NCBI GenBank assembly: GCA_001839685.1
Contig: MLAK01000586.1
Span: 33,340-97,339 of the forward strand
Direction: 5' to 3'
Length of the DNA: 64,000 nt
From: Tritrichomonas foetus
Taxonomy: Eukaryota; Parabasalia; Tritrichomonadida; Tritrichomonadidae
A program made the translations under genes and the position numbers. Below the pieces are notes generated by a model that had not been told where the DNA came from, ran no database searches, and was given only the letters and a program-made list of their open reading frames with translations. Position 1 is the first letter of the stretch, and the number at the start of each line of letters is the position of its first letter. Below, piece by piece: positions 38,999 to 49,928 of this stretch.

Positions 38999-39386
38999 TT
39001 TTTTGGATTTGACCTAGAAATTCACCATAATAAAAAATTGGCCTTCAAGCCCACTGAAAATTTCGCCAAATGCATTTTTTGGAAACAAAGTTTGGAAGAA
39101 ATCAGTGAAGCTGGAATTTCCAAATTTCATTGCACAAAGTTTTTAATCTAATTTTGGGAATATCTCATCACATATTTAATTCATTTACTAATTTGATAAT
39201 ATCTATAAATGGAATTGATAATAATATTTAACTTTCATGGAACAAATGGGTGTACAATTTTGTTATTATTGCTCAATGCGATAATATTCCAAAATATTAG
39301 AAAACCTATCAAAAGAAAAGAAAAGAACAAAAATGTCGTTCAATCCTGCAAAAATTTAATATGTATTATTTGAATAAAATCCAAAA
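38999..39386. other. Intergenic spacer
   Basis: It holds the cyclin gene promoter (TTGACC at about 39010) and the 3' end of IFT81. Nothing else was recognised. Confidence 0.45.
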
Positions 39387-41252
39387 TTAATCGATAGTAA
39401 TGATTTCATCTGGATTCATTCTTTCTATATCGTCTTGTTTGAGCTCTTCTTCCTTCTGCTTCTTTGCCTTCTTCTGGCACTCAAGCTTCACTTGAAGAAG
39501 CCTTCTTAGCGACTGAAACATTTCCAATTGTTTCTGATTCGCTTCTGTCTGATTTCCAATTGATTTCTTCTGTTCTTTTAATGCTCTTGTTTCTTTCTTG
39601 AGAGCATGGGATGATTTCTGGAAATAATCTGAATATGTTTTTATAGTTTTAGAAATTGGATTTCCAGTTTCAATCGCGTTTTGTTCTTCTCTTGCTCTTC
39701 GTAAAGTTCTTTCCAAATTTTGGAGCAAATGTGATGTATAATGAAGTTTTGATTGATATGTGGCAATATCGCCTCTGAGTTTTTTAGACTCTTCATCAAG
39801 TTCCATGCAAACTGAATCATATTCTGATACAGCATTTTGGTATCGTTGTTTCATTTGAAGATATTTGCTTTCAACACCTGCTTTAAGTTTTCTCTGTTCT
39901 TGCAATTTCGAGACTAATGGCTTTAATTCATTCTGACGGGCTTGAATGGATCGTTGAATTTCTTTACTGATTTGGCTCATTTCTTCCAGTGTTTGCCCTT
40001 TCATATCATCAAGATCTGCTTTAGTAGCGGAAACTTTTTCGAGTTGTTCTCTCGCTTCTCTAAATCCACCAACTCCACGCTCTCTTTCAATCCTAGAAAT
40101 TTCATGTTTGACTTTTTCATGCTGTTGGGTTACAATTTCTTCAGTTCGCATCATTACTGCAAGTTCTTTCTTTTGTGCTGCTAATGTTGATTGAAGCTGC
40201 TTGTAATTCTCGTTCTTTGCTTTGAGATTTCGAACATATGCAGCAAATTGTGTTGGTGAAGGAACTTCAATAGAATCTTGTGATTGCATTTCTTTCAATC
40301 TTTCTTCTGCTTCAGAGTGTTGCTTTTGGAGATCAGCTAATTGTTTTTTCTTCATATCAAGACGCTTTGTTGCTGCTAACACTTGTTGTTGTTTTGCAAT
40401 GAGACCTTTTTCATCAGCAGATGCATTATTTCCTTGATTTCTCATCGAATCATATTCTTCTTGAAGTGCAGCTAGTTTCTTCTGGAGTGTTCCTTTCATG
40501 TTTTTGATTTGATCGTCAGCTGCTTGCTGACGATGCATAAGAAGTCGTTTATCTTCATTCAACCTTTGAAGCTCGTCATTCAATTTCATCTCTTTTTCGC
40601 TTTCAAGTCTGAGTTTGCTTGTCCATTTTAAAAGTTCGTCAAGGTTTGAAACTTTAGCAAGCTTTCTCTTAAAGCCACCAATTCGCGTTGCAAGTCTAGC
40701 CTTATCTGATTCAAGGTCCGCCATCGTTTTCTTAAGCTCATCAACGTTTGTTCCACCAATTTCTTCGAGTTCAAGTAAAACTTCATCAAACCTTTCTCTT
40801 AATTCTAAATGTTGTGTAAGGAGCTCAGAAACAGTGGAGTCAACTTTTATTTCATCTGGAATTGGAACTTCTTCACTATATTTTGCTTTATACGAACGCT
40901 TCTTCATCTCTTCAAAGTCATTGAGTAAGAAATAAATAGCTGGATGAATTAAGTCTTTATCAGCATTTGTTAATCGAACATCCCATTCTTCAGGCTCGAC
41001 TGGAAATTCGTATTTCAAAACGCGAAGAAATTCGGAAACTCTATCAACAGTGGCTTCAATTTTCTCTGTTCCAATTTTTTCAGGCTGTTCATCACTGATC
41101 GCATGGATAACTGTATTGAATAACTCGAGAAGTTCTTGATCGCTGATTTCGGAAAATTGGAATAATGTAAAACTTAAATTTAAATGCTTTTTGAGTAAAA
41201 GGACAATCTGCTCGATAAGATCTTTCGGATTTCCTTGTGTGCTCGACATCAA
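39387..41252 (-). CDS. IFT81: Intraflagellar transport protein IFT81
   Basis: The 621-residue protein has an N-terminal calponin-homology-like domain (about 1-130). It includes SFTLFQFSEISDQELLELFNTVI, ERVSEFL-type and YEF/LKY elements, and the conserved 'DLIHPAIYFLLNDFEEMKKRSYKAKY' block that corresponds to 'PVLHWLL....LKKRAYLARF' of IFT81. Long coiled coils follow (about 145-590). IFT81 is a core IFT-B subunit that pairs with IFT74 through its coiled coil and binds tubulin with its N-terminal domain for transport into the flagellum. Length is close to human IFT81 (676). It is transcribed divergently from the ankyrin gene. Confidence 0.85.
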   Translation of the reverse strand: MMSSTQGNPKDLIEQIVLLLKKHLNLSFTLFQFSEISDQELLELFNTVIHAISDEQPEKIGTEKIEATVDRVSEFLRVLKYEFPVEPEEWDVRLTNADKDLIHPAIYFLLNDFEEMKKRSYKAKYSEEVPIPDEIKVDSTVSELLTQHLELRERFDEVLLELEEIGGTNVDELKKTMADLESDKARLATRIGGFKRKLAKVSNLDELLKWTSKLRLESEKEMKLNDELQRLNEDKRLLMHRQQAADDQIKNMKGTLQKKLAALQEEYDSMRNQGNNASADEKGLIAKQQQVLAATKRLDMKKKQLADLQKQHSEAEERLKEMQSQDSIEVPSPTQFAAYVRNLKAKNENYKQLQSTLAAQKKELAVMMRTEEIVTQQHEKVKHEISRIERERGVGGFREAREQLEKVSATKADLDDMKGQTLEEMSQISKEIQRSIQARQNELKPLVSKLQEQRKLKAGVESKYLQMKQRYQNAVSEYDSVCMELDEESKKLRGDIATYQSKLHYTSHLLQNLERTLRRAREEQNAIETGNPISKTIKTYSDYFQKSSHALKKETRALKEQKKSIGNQTEANQKQLEMFQSLRRLLQVKLECQKKAKKQKEEELKQDDIERMNPDEIITID

Positions 41253-41541
41253 TCAAATTTTATTTTAAACGTATATAATGCACGTTTTAAATTTTATCTG
41301 AACAAATAAAATCACAAAAATTAATGAAATTGTAAAATCATCAAAAAACAAGATTTTTATTTATTTATTTGAAAGAAGGTTGCTTGTTCAATAAACTGTC
41401 GCTGAAAAAAGTCTCATGTGATTTAAAGTAAAATATTGTCATCATTTCTCATAGTTCTGAATATAATTAACTGTGTTGAATGCATTCACAAATTTTGATC
41501 GTTTGAAAAAGAATGGTTAACAAATTTTCCATTAACTCTAT

Positions 41542-44500
41542 ATGGATGAAAATGGATCTTTTTTTCGTGATCATAATTTTATCCAGAAAGTTACAAACCT
41601 AATTGAGCTTCATGATTACCTAATTGATATGTCCGAAGAAAATCAAGAACAGACATATTGCTTTTTGAACAATTCATTTTTTCATATGTCCAATTTATCT
41701 TGTAAGACTTTAGTTTATTCATTAATTAATGTAATGAGATTTAGACCAGAAAAAGCAGAATTATTTTCTTCTTTATGTGAAGTCCTTTCAAAAAGTAATA
41801 TTAATGTTAGCAACTGTTTAATGAAATCACTTAAAAATATAGATTCATTCACTCCTTCACATTTGTTTTTCTATAGGCTTTTGATTCAGAAAGGGATACT
41901 TGCTGAAACTCAAGTTTTGCCCCATGTAATTCATTGCTTGAGTTTTTATTTGGAACATTCTTCCGTTTCTTTAGTTTATCAGCTATTTTTATGGTTTCTT
42001 CCAGAAATCGAAAAAAAAACTAAAGGATTGTTTAATTCAATCCTCCAAACTATCAATGATCAAAAAATTAAGCATGAAATTCGTTCTCTACTAAAGAGCA
42101 ATTGCAAACCATTTCAAAAAATGATAAAAAATCAATATTCCAAAAATTCTATTGAGTATTTTATTAAATTCGATGACATTATTAATTTTCAAAATGCAGT
42201 TCAATTAGAAGAAATAAATGGAACGTGTAAAATCTCACTTTTTGACATGAATTTGCAAATGAATGATTTTCCTTCATTTTTACAATTTGCTTCATTTCAT
42301 TCTTCGAAGAAAATTTTCAAATTTTTAATTTTAAATAAAGCTGAACTCAGAAATGTTTCTTTAAAAATTAGCATGTCACGCCTTATTGGAAATCAAAATA
42401 ATTATTCAGTAGCAAATAATAATAACAACAAAAATGATGAGGTAATCGAAATTGTATCTTCAACTTCTACTTCAACTTCAACTTTCTCTTCTTCAGATGA
42501 TGAAAATCCCAAAAAAGAAATAAATTCACTAACTATAAATAATAATACACAATTTTCTCAGAAGCCTCAGACAATAAATAACATTGTGAATTCTAATGAT
42601 GGCCGAGATACTTATAATGAAAATAATACTATTTTTATAGATGATAGTGATATTGAATATGATGACAATAGTAATAATGTCGATGATATTATTTATGTAG
42701 ATGATAATGATAACAATCAGATTATAGAAATTTCAGAAGAAGAAGAAAGCAAGAGTGAAAAAGAAATCCAGAATGAAAAAGTGAATATTAAAAAAGATGT
42801 AATTGAATTTGATAACAATAGATTTTTATTGCCACCGATGTCTCCTGATATTTTTATTGAGTCAAATCAATCAAAAGCTTATATAGCAAGAAATCCTCTT
42901 TCAAATGAATATCAAAAAAACAATAAAATTACGACAACATCACAATACGCTGTAGCCGGAGGAAACAATGAAATTATTCGTATTTTAAAGGAAAATGATG
43001 TATCTTTCACAGATACAAAACGAATCGCTATTTATTTCTTCCATAACCGTTTGGCACAGTGGCTTATTGAAATAATGATCGAAGAATCAAACCTTCACAA
43101 TGCACTTAACTTACCTCAAGATTTATTATATTATGCAATTTCATCTGGAAATATTGAAATTCTTCATTATTTATTTACTAATTTCCCCTTAGAAGTAAAT
43201 AATGCAAAAACCAATAATAACCCATTACATTTGGCGATAAGGTTTTATCAGTATGATATACTTGAGTATTTACTGCAGTTAAAATTTATTGATGTAAATA
43301 TTCTAGACAATTATGGAAAAACGCCTTTGTTTCAAGCCATTGACCATAAATCTCTTAAAATGATTAAATTAATAACTAATCATCCATACTTCGATATTAA
43401 TTTTGTTGTTTCTTGTACCCTGAGGCCAATTCATTATGCTGCACTATATGGGACGCCGAAAATTTTAAAGTACATGCTAAGTTTAGATGGAATTAATGTT
43501 AATGATAACTTACATATTACACCTTTGACTTTATCACTTATGACTGATAGTATTCAAAACTTTTTTATTTTGCTAAAAGATAAACGCATAAATATCAATA
43601 CTAACAGTGAAATAACACCTGTGGCATATTGTATTAAAAGAAACCTAGATCAAATATTTACAACTCTATTGAATGATTCTAAACTTGATGTTAATCAATA
43701 TTCACGAAGTGGATATACTCCACTTCATTTAGCAATTTTAAATAATAATCTTTTTGCTATTAAAATGTTACTAGAAAAAGAATGTGATCAAAGCTTAACG
43801 ACAATGAAAAAAAGTGATACTGTTGCCCACTTAGCTGTTAAAGTAAATTCATTACAAATTTTTAATATGTTTCCTAATATTGATGTTAATATTCGAAACA
43901 ATAAAGATCAAACTTTGTTGCATTATGCTGCAATATATGATTCAAGAAAAATTATGAATCTGTTAATAAATAACCCTAGAATTGATTTAAATCCGATTGA
44001 TTATGAAGGAAATACCCCACTTCATTATTCAATTAAGAAATATAACAAAGAAATATTTGATTTATTACTTTGTTTTGAATCTTTAGATATAAATATTAGG
44101 AACAAAAACCATGAAACTCCTCTGATAGCTGCATTTAAAGACAATTACGACAAATCGAGGAATTTCATTTTAAAGTTATTAGGGAAAAAGAATATTGATA
44201 CTAATCTTAGTGATCAATTAGGGTATTCACCACTTCATCATGCAATTAAGTTAAATGATGAATTAATAGTAAAAATTTTAGTTAAAAATCCATTAACTGA
44301 TGTAAATTCACAAACAATTGAAGGACTTACTCCAATTCACCTGGCTGCACAGAAGAAGTTAAATCATGTAATTCGTTTACTTCTTCAGTCACCTTCAATT
44401 CTTTTAAATGTTGTAGATTTTGAAAATAAATGCCCACTTCATTTTGCAGCTGAAAGTAAAAAGTGCTGGTTTGGTATGAAAATGTTTAATCCTTATATGT

Positions 44501-44862
44501 ATTGTGAAAAGTTCGATAACTCACTATTTCGATTATTGATAAATTTTGATTTCTCAACAGGAAATATTCAAGATCAAGAGGGGAATACACCTTTTCATGT
44601 AGCATTAAAAAATTCCGAATTTGATGGATCGTTGTTTAAAAATTGTGATAATCTTGACCTTTTTCGATGTAACTTGAAAGGAGAATCTTATTTGCATTTA
44701 GCAGCAGCAAGTGGAAATCGAATTGTATTAGAATTCTTAATGAAAACAAATCCAGAATTGATTAATTTTCAAACAATAGAAGGAATCTTCTTTCCTTTTT
44801 TCATAACACACCTCTTCATTATGCATGTCTCCATGGGAAAGTTAACATGGTTTCTTTATTAG
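41542..44862 (+). CDS. Large ankyrin-repeat protein, reading frame broken near the 3' end
   Basis: The 1106-codon frame has an N-terminal helical region (about 1-260) typical in style of trichomonad ankyrin/DUF3447 proteins. A Ser/Asn/Asp-rich acidic disordered segment (about 285-420) follows, then roughly 16-18 ankyrin repeats (about 465-1080) with repeated TPLHxA motifs. The last ~25 residues of the frame do not resemble an ankyrin repeat. In another frame the sequence from 44805 resumes perfectly (NTPLHYAC...) up to a TAA at 44967-44969. Removing 20 nt (44785-44804) would rejoin the frames at GNTPLH. The gene is therefore either a recent frameshift allele ending early or a pseudogene. Repeats of this kind mediate protein binding. 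Confidence 0.8.
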   Translation: MDENGSFFRDHNFIQKVTNLIELHDYLIDMSEENQEQTYCFLNNSFFHMSNLSCKTLVYSLINVMRFRPEKAELFSSLCEVLSKSNINVSNCLMKSLKNIDSFTPSHLFFYRLLIQKGILAETQVLPHVIHCLSFYLEHSSVSLVYQLFLWFLPEIEKKTKGLFNSILQTINDQKIKHEIRSLLKSNCKPFQKMIKNQYSKNSIEYFIKFDDIINFQNAVQLEEINGTCKISLFDMNLQMNDFPSFLQFASFHSSKKIFKFLILNKAELRNVSLKISMSRLIGNQNNYSVANNNNNKNDEVIEIVSSTSTSTSTFSSSDDENPKKEINSLTINNNTQFSQKPQTINNIVNSNDGRDTYNENNTIFIDDSDIEYDDNSNNVDDIIYVDDNDNNQIIEISEEEESKSEKEIQNEKVNIKKDVIEFDNNRFLLPPMSPDIFIESNQSKAYIARNPLSNEYQKNNKITTTSQYAVAGGNNEIIRILKENDVSFTDTKRIAIYFFHNRLAQWLIEIMIEESNLHNALNLPQDLLYYAISSGNIEILHYLFTNFPLEVNNAKTNNNPLHLAIRFYQYDILEYLLQLKFIDVNILDNYGKTPLFQAIDHKSLKMIKLITNHPYFDINFVVSCTLRPIHYAALYGTPKILKYMLSLDGINVNDNLHITPLTLSLMTDSIQNFFILLKDKRININTNSEITPVAYCIKRNLDQIFTTLLNDSKLDVNQYSRSGYTPLHLAILNNNLFAIKMLLEKECDQSLTTMKKSDTVAHLAVKVNSLQIFNMFPNIDVNIRNNKDQTLLHYAAIYDSRKIMNLLINNPRIDLNPIDYEGNTPLHYSIKKYNKEIFDLLLCFESLDINIRNKNHETPLIAAFKDNYDKSRNFILKLLGKKNIDTNLSDQLGYSPLHHAIKLNDELIVKILVKNPLTDVNSQTIEGLTPIHLAAQKKLNHVIRLLLQSPSILLNVVDFENKCPLHFAAESKKCWFGMKMFNPYMYCEKFDNSLFRLLINFDFSTGNIQDQEGNTPFHVALKNSEFDGSLFKNCDNLDLFRCNLKGESYLHLAAASGNRIVLEFLMKTNPELINFQTIEGIFFPFFITHLFIMHVSMGKLTWFLY

Positions 44863-44969
44863 TGCTTGATCACACTATTGATAAAAATGCTCTGAATAAT
44901 CAAGGGGAAACACCATATGATATCGCCAAAGATGATATGAAAATGGAATTTGCTAAATACTTGCTATAA
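44805..44969 (+). pseudogene. Out-of-frame terminal ankyrin repeats of the preceding gene
   Basis: In this frame the translation begins NTPLHYACLHGKVNMVSLLV and continues to a final NNQGETPYDIAK repeat ending in TAA. This is a canonical ankyrin ending, shifted relative to the main frame by a 20-nt pyrimidine-rich insertion. Confidence 0.75.
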
Positions 44970-45103
44970 GTTATATAAAATGTAATTAAAGATAGAATTA
45001 AAACCTATATAGCTAAAAATATATATATGTAACTACTAAGATGAAACATACTAATTCAATTTTTTTATTTATCAAATAGATTTTAGAAATTATCACTAGG
45101 AAG

Positions 45104-48100
45104 TCATTCATTTTTAAGCATAAAAATCCATTCTGATTCTTTATTATGATTCACAATTTCAAACTCTTCGGCTTTCAAAGCAATTTCTGTTGGTAAATAA
45201 TCTTTCATTTTGGGAGGAAACAAGATTTGATCCTTTTGAGCATGATGAAGCATTGATAGCAGTGGTTGGATAGATTTCGAATACATGTCAAATTTCAATG
45301 TTTCTTTTGAAGTTAATATTGTAACTAATGATTTCGATGTTATTGCACTTACCCTAATTTGATAACCGTTTGATTTACTAAAATGAAAAACATCTTTGAT
45401 AAACTCATATGTCAAAATTGCAGGTTTATAGTAATTTGGATTTTGGCGAATCATATTCATACATACAATGATAGTAGATCCAGTAACTTTTGCTAATACT
45501 GCATCATTTTTTTCACTTGTACACAACTCCTTTATTTTTTTCACAAAAGATTTAAAATACTCTCTTTTTTGTTTTACATCAAACTCGATATTATTATCTA
45601 TATTAAGTATTTCGAAAGCAGCAAATATAACATAGTTCGATGTAAATCTATTTTTCTTTGCATTAAAATCAAATTTCGAATGAATTTTACTAGGAATGAA
45701 TTCATATTTAATTGCATCATTGGCATTTTGTAATTCTTCTACCATCTTTTTCATCACAAAAGACCCAGATGAATTTCCGATAATAATTATCAACTTTGTT
45801 TCTCTATCACCAGGAACATATATGGATGTAAAAACCATATTTCTATTGAGATTTATAGATTGTATTGTGGCTTTAGAATAGTAATTATGAATTTTATTTA
45901 ATTTGTCCTGTCCAAGAGCTTGTGAATACAATTCTTTTAGAATAGAAACATTTTCAAATTCTATTAGAGAATCCAGATTATTTCCGAGGACATGTTCTGA
46001 ATCAAGTTTCCATTCTTCAATTAATCTTTTATCTATATTAACAATTTGGAGATGATTATTGAGTTCAATTGAATTTTCTGGAATAAGTGATTCCACTTCA
46101 GCATACGCTTTTTGAAGGTTTTGATTTAAGGGAACAGATCCATGAGTTTTTCCATAAAATAAGTTCATAACATTCTGCATTTCTTGAACATATTTTGTGT
46201 CAATCATTGACAACGATGACAAAACAAATTTCACTGTTTCTTTGACTTGAAAAAGGATAATTAAAAACCAAGTAATTGATAAAATTCCAACAATAAATAA
46301 AACTGCTCCAACTATATAAAGCAGCATATATGTATTTGACATTTTATCATAAAATAGATCACTTGACTCATATAAAATTTTGTCGATAAGTGTAGGAATG
46401 ATAACTCCAATGGCTAAATCATAAATTGTCCATGCTTCACTTAAATCAGATGAAATGCTATAAGATGCTGATGACATTATTCGTTTTTGCATTTTCATAT
46501 TCATTTGATTCAAAATTTCCACACCCATCAGATTGGGAAATAATCTCCATTGTTCTGATTCTTCCAAATCAGGACTAAAAGGGTCTCCTTTTGATTCCAA
46601 AAGAGCATTTGCCATAGAATGTGATGCAGATAGAGAACCTGACTTATAATCATCATCAGCTCCAAATAAAAATGTATTTATTTTTTTCGACATTTTCCCA
46701 TAAATTGATTCAACTAGTTCCTTAATAGCTATTCGATCATAAATGGCAAATTTGGAGTCAAAATATAGAGTTTTATAATCCACAGCACCTTTCATAAAGA
46801 ATACAGCCATATAATGATAAATGATATATGACAAATCTGCAGCATTGAAATATAGAATTGGAATCGATGATAAGTTCTTTTTCAGTATTCCAACAACCAA
46901 AATTATTGCTATAATACAAATAAAAGAAACAATTAAGTTGAAAATATATACAAAGAAGATTGATTTCACTGGAATTCCACCAGAAGTATCACGAGAAGAA
47001 ACCATTTGAACAAAAAGGCTTTGATATCTAGATTCATTATTGTTAATTGTTCCGTTATCAGATTTCTCTTTCGCAGTATATTTTGATATAGCTTTTTGAA
47101 ATGCCACCCTTGGAATAGAGTTTATTGTATCAATAATGTAATTCCAATTTGACTTAATATAAAGAATAAAGTGAATAAAAAGAGGAATTGACAGAATTTC
47201 AAGAGCAATAATGAAATAGAGAACAATATATATATATGACACTTTTTCATCCCTATTTTTATTCATGTCATTACATAATAATATGGAAATTTCGCTAATT
47301 GTTTTATGCAATTGATCTGTGTTTGAAAAATAAAATGAAATCCAATCTGTATGTAAAAATGATGTATTGTGATTTAAAGTAAATTTAAAGGAAGCCGCTG
47401 CCATGGCATTTAAGGCTTCAAAGAATGTGGCTGAATACGTATGATTATCTTTTAATACTAATTGTAGTGAAACTCGTTTAATATAATCTCCCGAAATGGA
47501 ATGAAGAGAAATCGAATCCCCAAAACAACTTTGAATAAAATTAATATCTTGATTAAGTAAAATAATTTCATTGGTGGTAATTTCTATTAAATCACCAAGA
47601 TCACTCCTTTCTGGATAGAGTTTTTCTGTTTCTAATGCTTTGTAAATTATATAAAAAGATACTTTTGATAGTTCAACATGAATGTTTGAAACTGATTTTA
47701 GGCTCTCAAATTGTTCTCGATAATTTTTCAATGTGATCATTGCTATTGTGGGTGGAGCGAATGGAGCCAAAAAAAAAGTTATTACGAAAAAAATTAATAT
47801 CATTACTAACATGATCGTTATAAATTGCAAATTAGCACTTTGTCCGAGTTTGTAGATATGAGATGGTGTAGAATCAATATCTTTTTCGAGAAAATCGTTA
47901 TCATTTGAGGTTTCATCTTTATTAGTACTTTGGTTGTCGGTTGAAAGAGAATGAGCATCTATTATTGTATTGGAGTCTGTAATATTAGATTGAGCATCAA
48001 AAATAGAATGAGGAATAAATGGAAAACATTCAAAGCCAAAATCTTGAGTAGAATCATTGATAATTTGATTTTTCTCTTTTAAAATTTTAGCACGCTTTTT

Positions 48101-49666
48101 CCATTGTTGTGCTTCTAGAGGGTCTGATACTATGTTATCAATAAAATAGGCATATGTTAAAGCAATAGTATAATTATTTGGCCACAATGCAATCATTTGT
48201 AAATATTCCATTTGAATAGTATTTTTCATTTGACAAATTTTCCGAGCAATATTGTAGGTTGAATTCGATGACGCTTCTTCAATATCTTTCCAATAGGCGC
48301 TGATCATATTTTTTATGATCAAAATTTTTTCATCCATTGTTTTTAAGTTTTGCTTTAACTTTTTGGTCATATGCCTATTTCTACTGTTTCTAATCATTTT
48401 AATTTGTAAAATAGTATATTTTGTTGAAATATCTTTAAAAGAATGACTATTCATTTCCGTAAGAATTTGTTCAAGTCTTCTATTTTGTTCAGAATAGATT
48501 GCAATGAATCGAATCCATTGGATCCATATTTTTTTCACTCTTGGCCAAAATTCAATGGCTGCAATAAAAGGTTGCCATGACATTAAAAAAGCATGTCCAT
48601 TTTGAAAACCATATCTTGTTATAAATAGAAAATGATTTGGGTTTTTAAAGGCTTCATCAAATGAAATATCTCCAGATGCAAGCAAATCCAGAGTTGAGAT
48701 GGATTTTTGATATCTTTTAGCATAAAGTTGATAAAATACAAAATGTAAAATTATGGCCAATATAGCAACAGCTGTAATAACTATGGCAATATCAATATAA
48801 TAGAAATGAATTGAAATGTTTTGCATAATAAATCCGAAAAAGCATGATATCATTAGAGCAATATAATATGAGTTTGTATTCATGCTAATAAATGGTGCAG
48901 TAATAAACAATGATATGATGTATAATAGAGAAAGTACTCCAGAAATTACTGTAAAAACAATTGACCCATATTTTGGAAGTGTTTCGATTAACCTTGAAGT
49001 GAACAATATACCTGAAGAAAATAGAATAATCGATAATTGTGTTTGATAACTCCATGCAAATGATCTCCCTCTCATATAGGCAATATCATTGTTTGAAAAA
49101 TAAAACTCATAAAAAAAATAATAGCACAATAATATTATATAAATTATGATTTGTATGTATAGGAAAATGGTTCGATAATCTTCTTCGGTAATACAGAATG
49201 ATAGGACTGAGGCTGATTGAGAAATAACCCATGAATTTAATAAAGGAAGAACAATTTCGAGGAAAAGACATGTTACAAAACACATTGAAATTGACAATTT
49301 TCCTTTTATCTGAAATATTGCAAAAAATACAATCAATGGAACATGAATAACAAAATAAAACAAAAGAATAGCAATGAATGAATTTCTTAAATCAGAATGA
49401 GAAATGGAATTTGAGGAAAATCTCCAAAAAACTTGTAAAAATTTAAATATGTTTTTTACTGGCACATTTTCATCCCATATTTTATTCATATCTGTTAGTA
49501 AAAGACACATTGACGATTGCAGCAGTCGAAATATTTCTAAAATCATATATAAAGGAATCGGAAGAAGAGCTGTTTGTCGACAAATGATTAAAAATTTACG
49601 TAAGTTATAAAGCATACGAGACATTAATGATTTTTTTAGAAGCTTTTGTTTGATATTATTGTTCAT
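45104..49666 (-). CDS. Giant multi-membrane protein with PAS-like and degenerate nucleotide-cyclase domain
   Basis: The 1520-residue protein has about ten membrane segments in residues 15-330 and a cytosolic linker (about 330-610). Further membrane spans lie near 612-637, 803-832, 898-925 and 1105-1137. A PAS-like domain (about 1195-1300) and a C-terminal class III adenylate/guanylate cyclase fold (about 1330-1500) follow. This architecture is typical of a very large trichomonad family. Here the cyclase core is degenerate: the first metal Asp strand reads VIFAAFEIL instead of a V.FxDIxxF type, and the second Asp site reads VTGSTIIV instead of ..GD.... The final 'FDMYSKSIQPLLSML' block still aligns with the WG..VN.A.R region. 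It is probably a pseudo-cyclase or partner subunit. A TCATTA initiator-like site is just upstream. Confidence 0.75.
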   Translation of the reverse strand: MNNNIKQKLLKKSLMSRMLYNLRKFLIICRQTALLPIPLYMILEIFRLLQSSMCLLLTDMNKIWDENVPVKNIFKFLQVFWRFSSNSISHSDLRNSFIAILLFYFVIHVPLIVFFAIFQIKGKLSISMCFVTCLFLEIVLPLLNSWVISQSASVLSFCITEEDYRTIFLYIQIIIYIILLCYYFFYEFYFSNNDIAYMRGRSFAWSYQTQLSIILFSSGILFTSRLIETLPKYGSIVFTVISGVLSLLYIISLFITAPFISMNTNSYYIALMISCFFGFIMQNISIHFYYIDIAIVITAVAILAIILHFVFYQLYAKRYQKSISTLDLLASGDISFDEAFKNPNHFLFITRYGFQNGHAFLMSWQPFIAAIEFWPRVKKIWIQWIRFIAIYSEQNRRLEQILTEMNSHSFKDISTKYTILQIKMIRNSRNRHMTKKLKQNLKTMDEKILIIKNMISAYWKDIEEASSNSTYNIARKICQMKNTIQMEYLQMIALWPNNYTIALTYAYFIDNIVSDPLEAQQWKKRAKILKEKNQIINDSTQDFGFECFPFIPHSIFDAQSNITDSNTIIDAHSLSTDNQSTNKDETSNDNDFLEKDIDSTPSHIYKLGQSANLQFITIMLVMILIFFVITFFLAPFAPPTIAMITLKNYREQFESLKSVSNIHVELSKVSFYIIYKALETEKLYPERSDLGDLIEITTNEIILLNQDINFIQSCFGDSISLHSISGDYIKRVSLQLVLKDNHTYSATFFEALNAMAAASFKFTLNHNTSFLHTDWISFYFSNTDQLHKTISEISILLCNDMNKNRDEKVSYIYIVLYFIIALEILSIPLFIHFILYIKSNWNYIIDTINSIPRVAFQKAISKYTAKEKSDNGTINNNESRYQSLFVQMVSSRDTSGGIPVKSIFFVYIFNLIVSFICIIAIILVVGILKKNLSSIPILYFNAADLSYIIYHYMAVFFMKGAVDYKTLYFDSKFAIYDRIAIKELVESIYGKMSKKINTFLFGADDDYKSGSLSASHSMANALLESKGDPFSPDLEESEQWRLFPNLMGVEILNQMNMKMQKRIMSSASYSISSDLSEAWTIYDLAIGVIIPTLIDKILYESSDLFYDKMSNTYMLLYIVGAVLFIVGILSITWFLIILFQVKETVKFVLSSLSMIDTKYVQEMQNVMNLFYGKTHGSVPLNQNLQKAYAEVESLIPENSIELNNHLQIVNIDKRLIEEWKLDSEHVLGNNLDSLIEFENVSILKELYSQALGQDKLNKIHNYYSKATIQSINLNRNMVFTSIYVPGDRETKLIIIIGNSSGSFVMKKMVEELQNANDAIKYEFIPSKIHSKFDFNAKKNRFTSNYVIFAAFEILNIDNNIEFDVKQKREYFKSFVKKIKELCTSEKNDAVLAKVTGSTIIVCMNMIRQNPNYYKPAILTYEFIKDVFHFSKSNGYQIRVSAITSKSLVTILTSKETLKFDMYSKSIQPLLSMLHHAQKDQILFPPKMKDYLPTEIALKAEEFEIVNHNKESEWIFMLKNE

Positions 49667-49928
49667 TCGTTTGTTTAATGATTTTAAGGAAAATTGACAG
49701 TATCAGTCAAAAGTTGGAAATTATATTTCAAAAATAAAATAAATACATCATTGAAAAGAAATATTAACCAGTCAAACAAAAAGGTGATTCATAAAATGGT
49801 TCACTCACAAATATTGAGCAATTCAATGAAATTCAAAAAATCATGCGACATTTGTCAAAAATCTTAAAATTTAATTGAGAGAAATTAAAACTGCTTTATT
49901 GAGATGATGGGATTAATACCCAATTACA

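Noticed and set aside
44785..44804. 20-nt insert as a short intron
   Set aside because: It lacks GT and AG ends and the trichomonad 3' ACTAAC-type motif, although it is followed by AACACACC.
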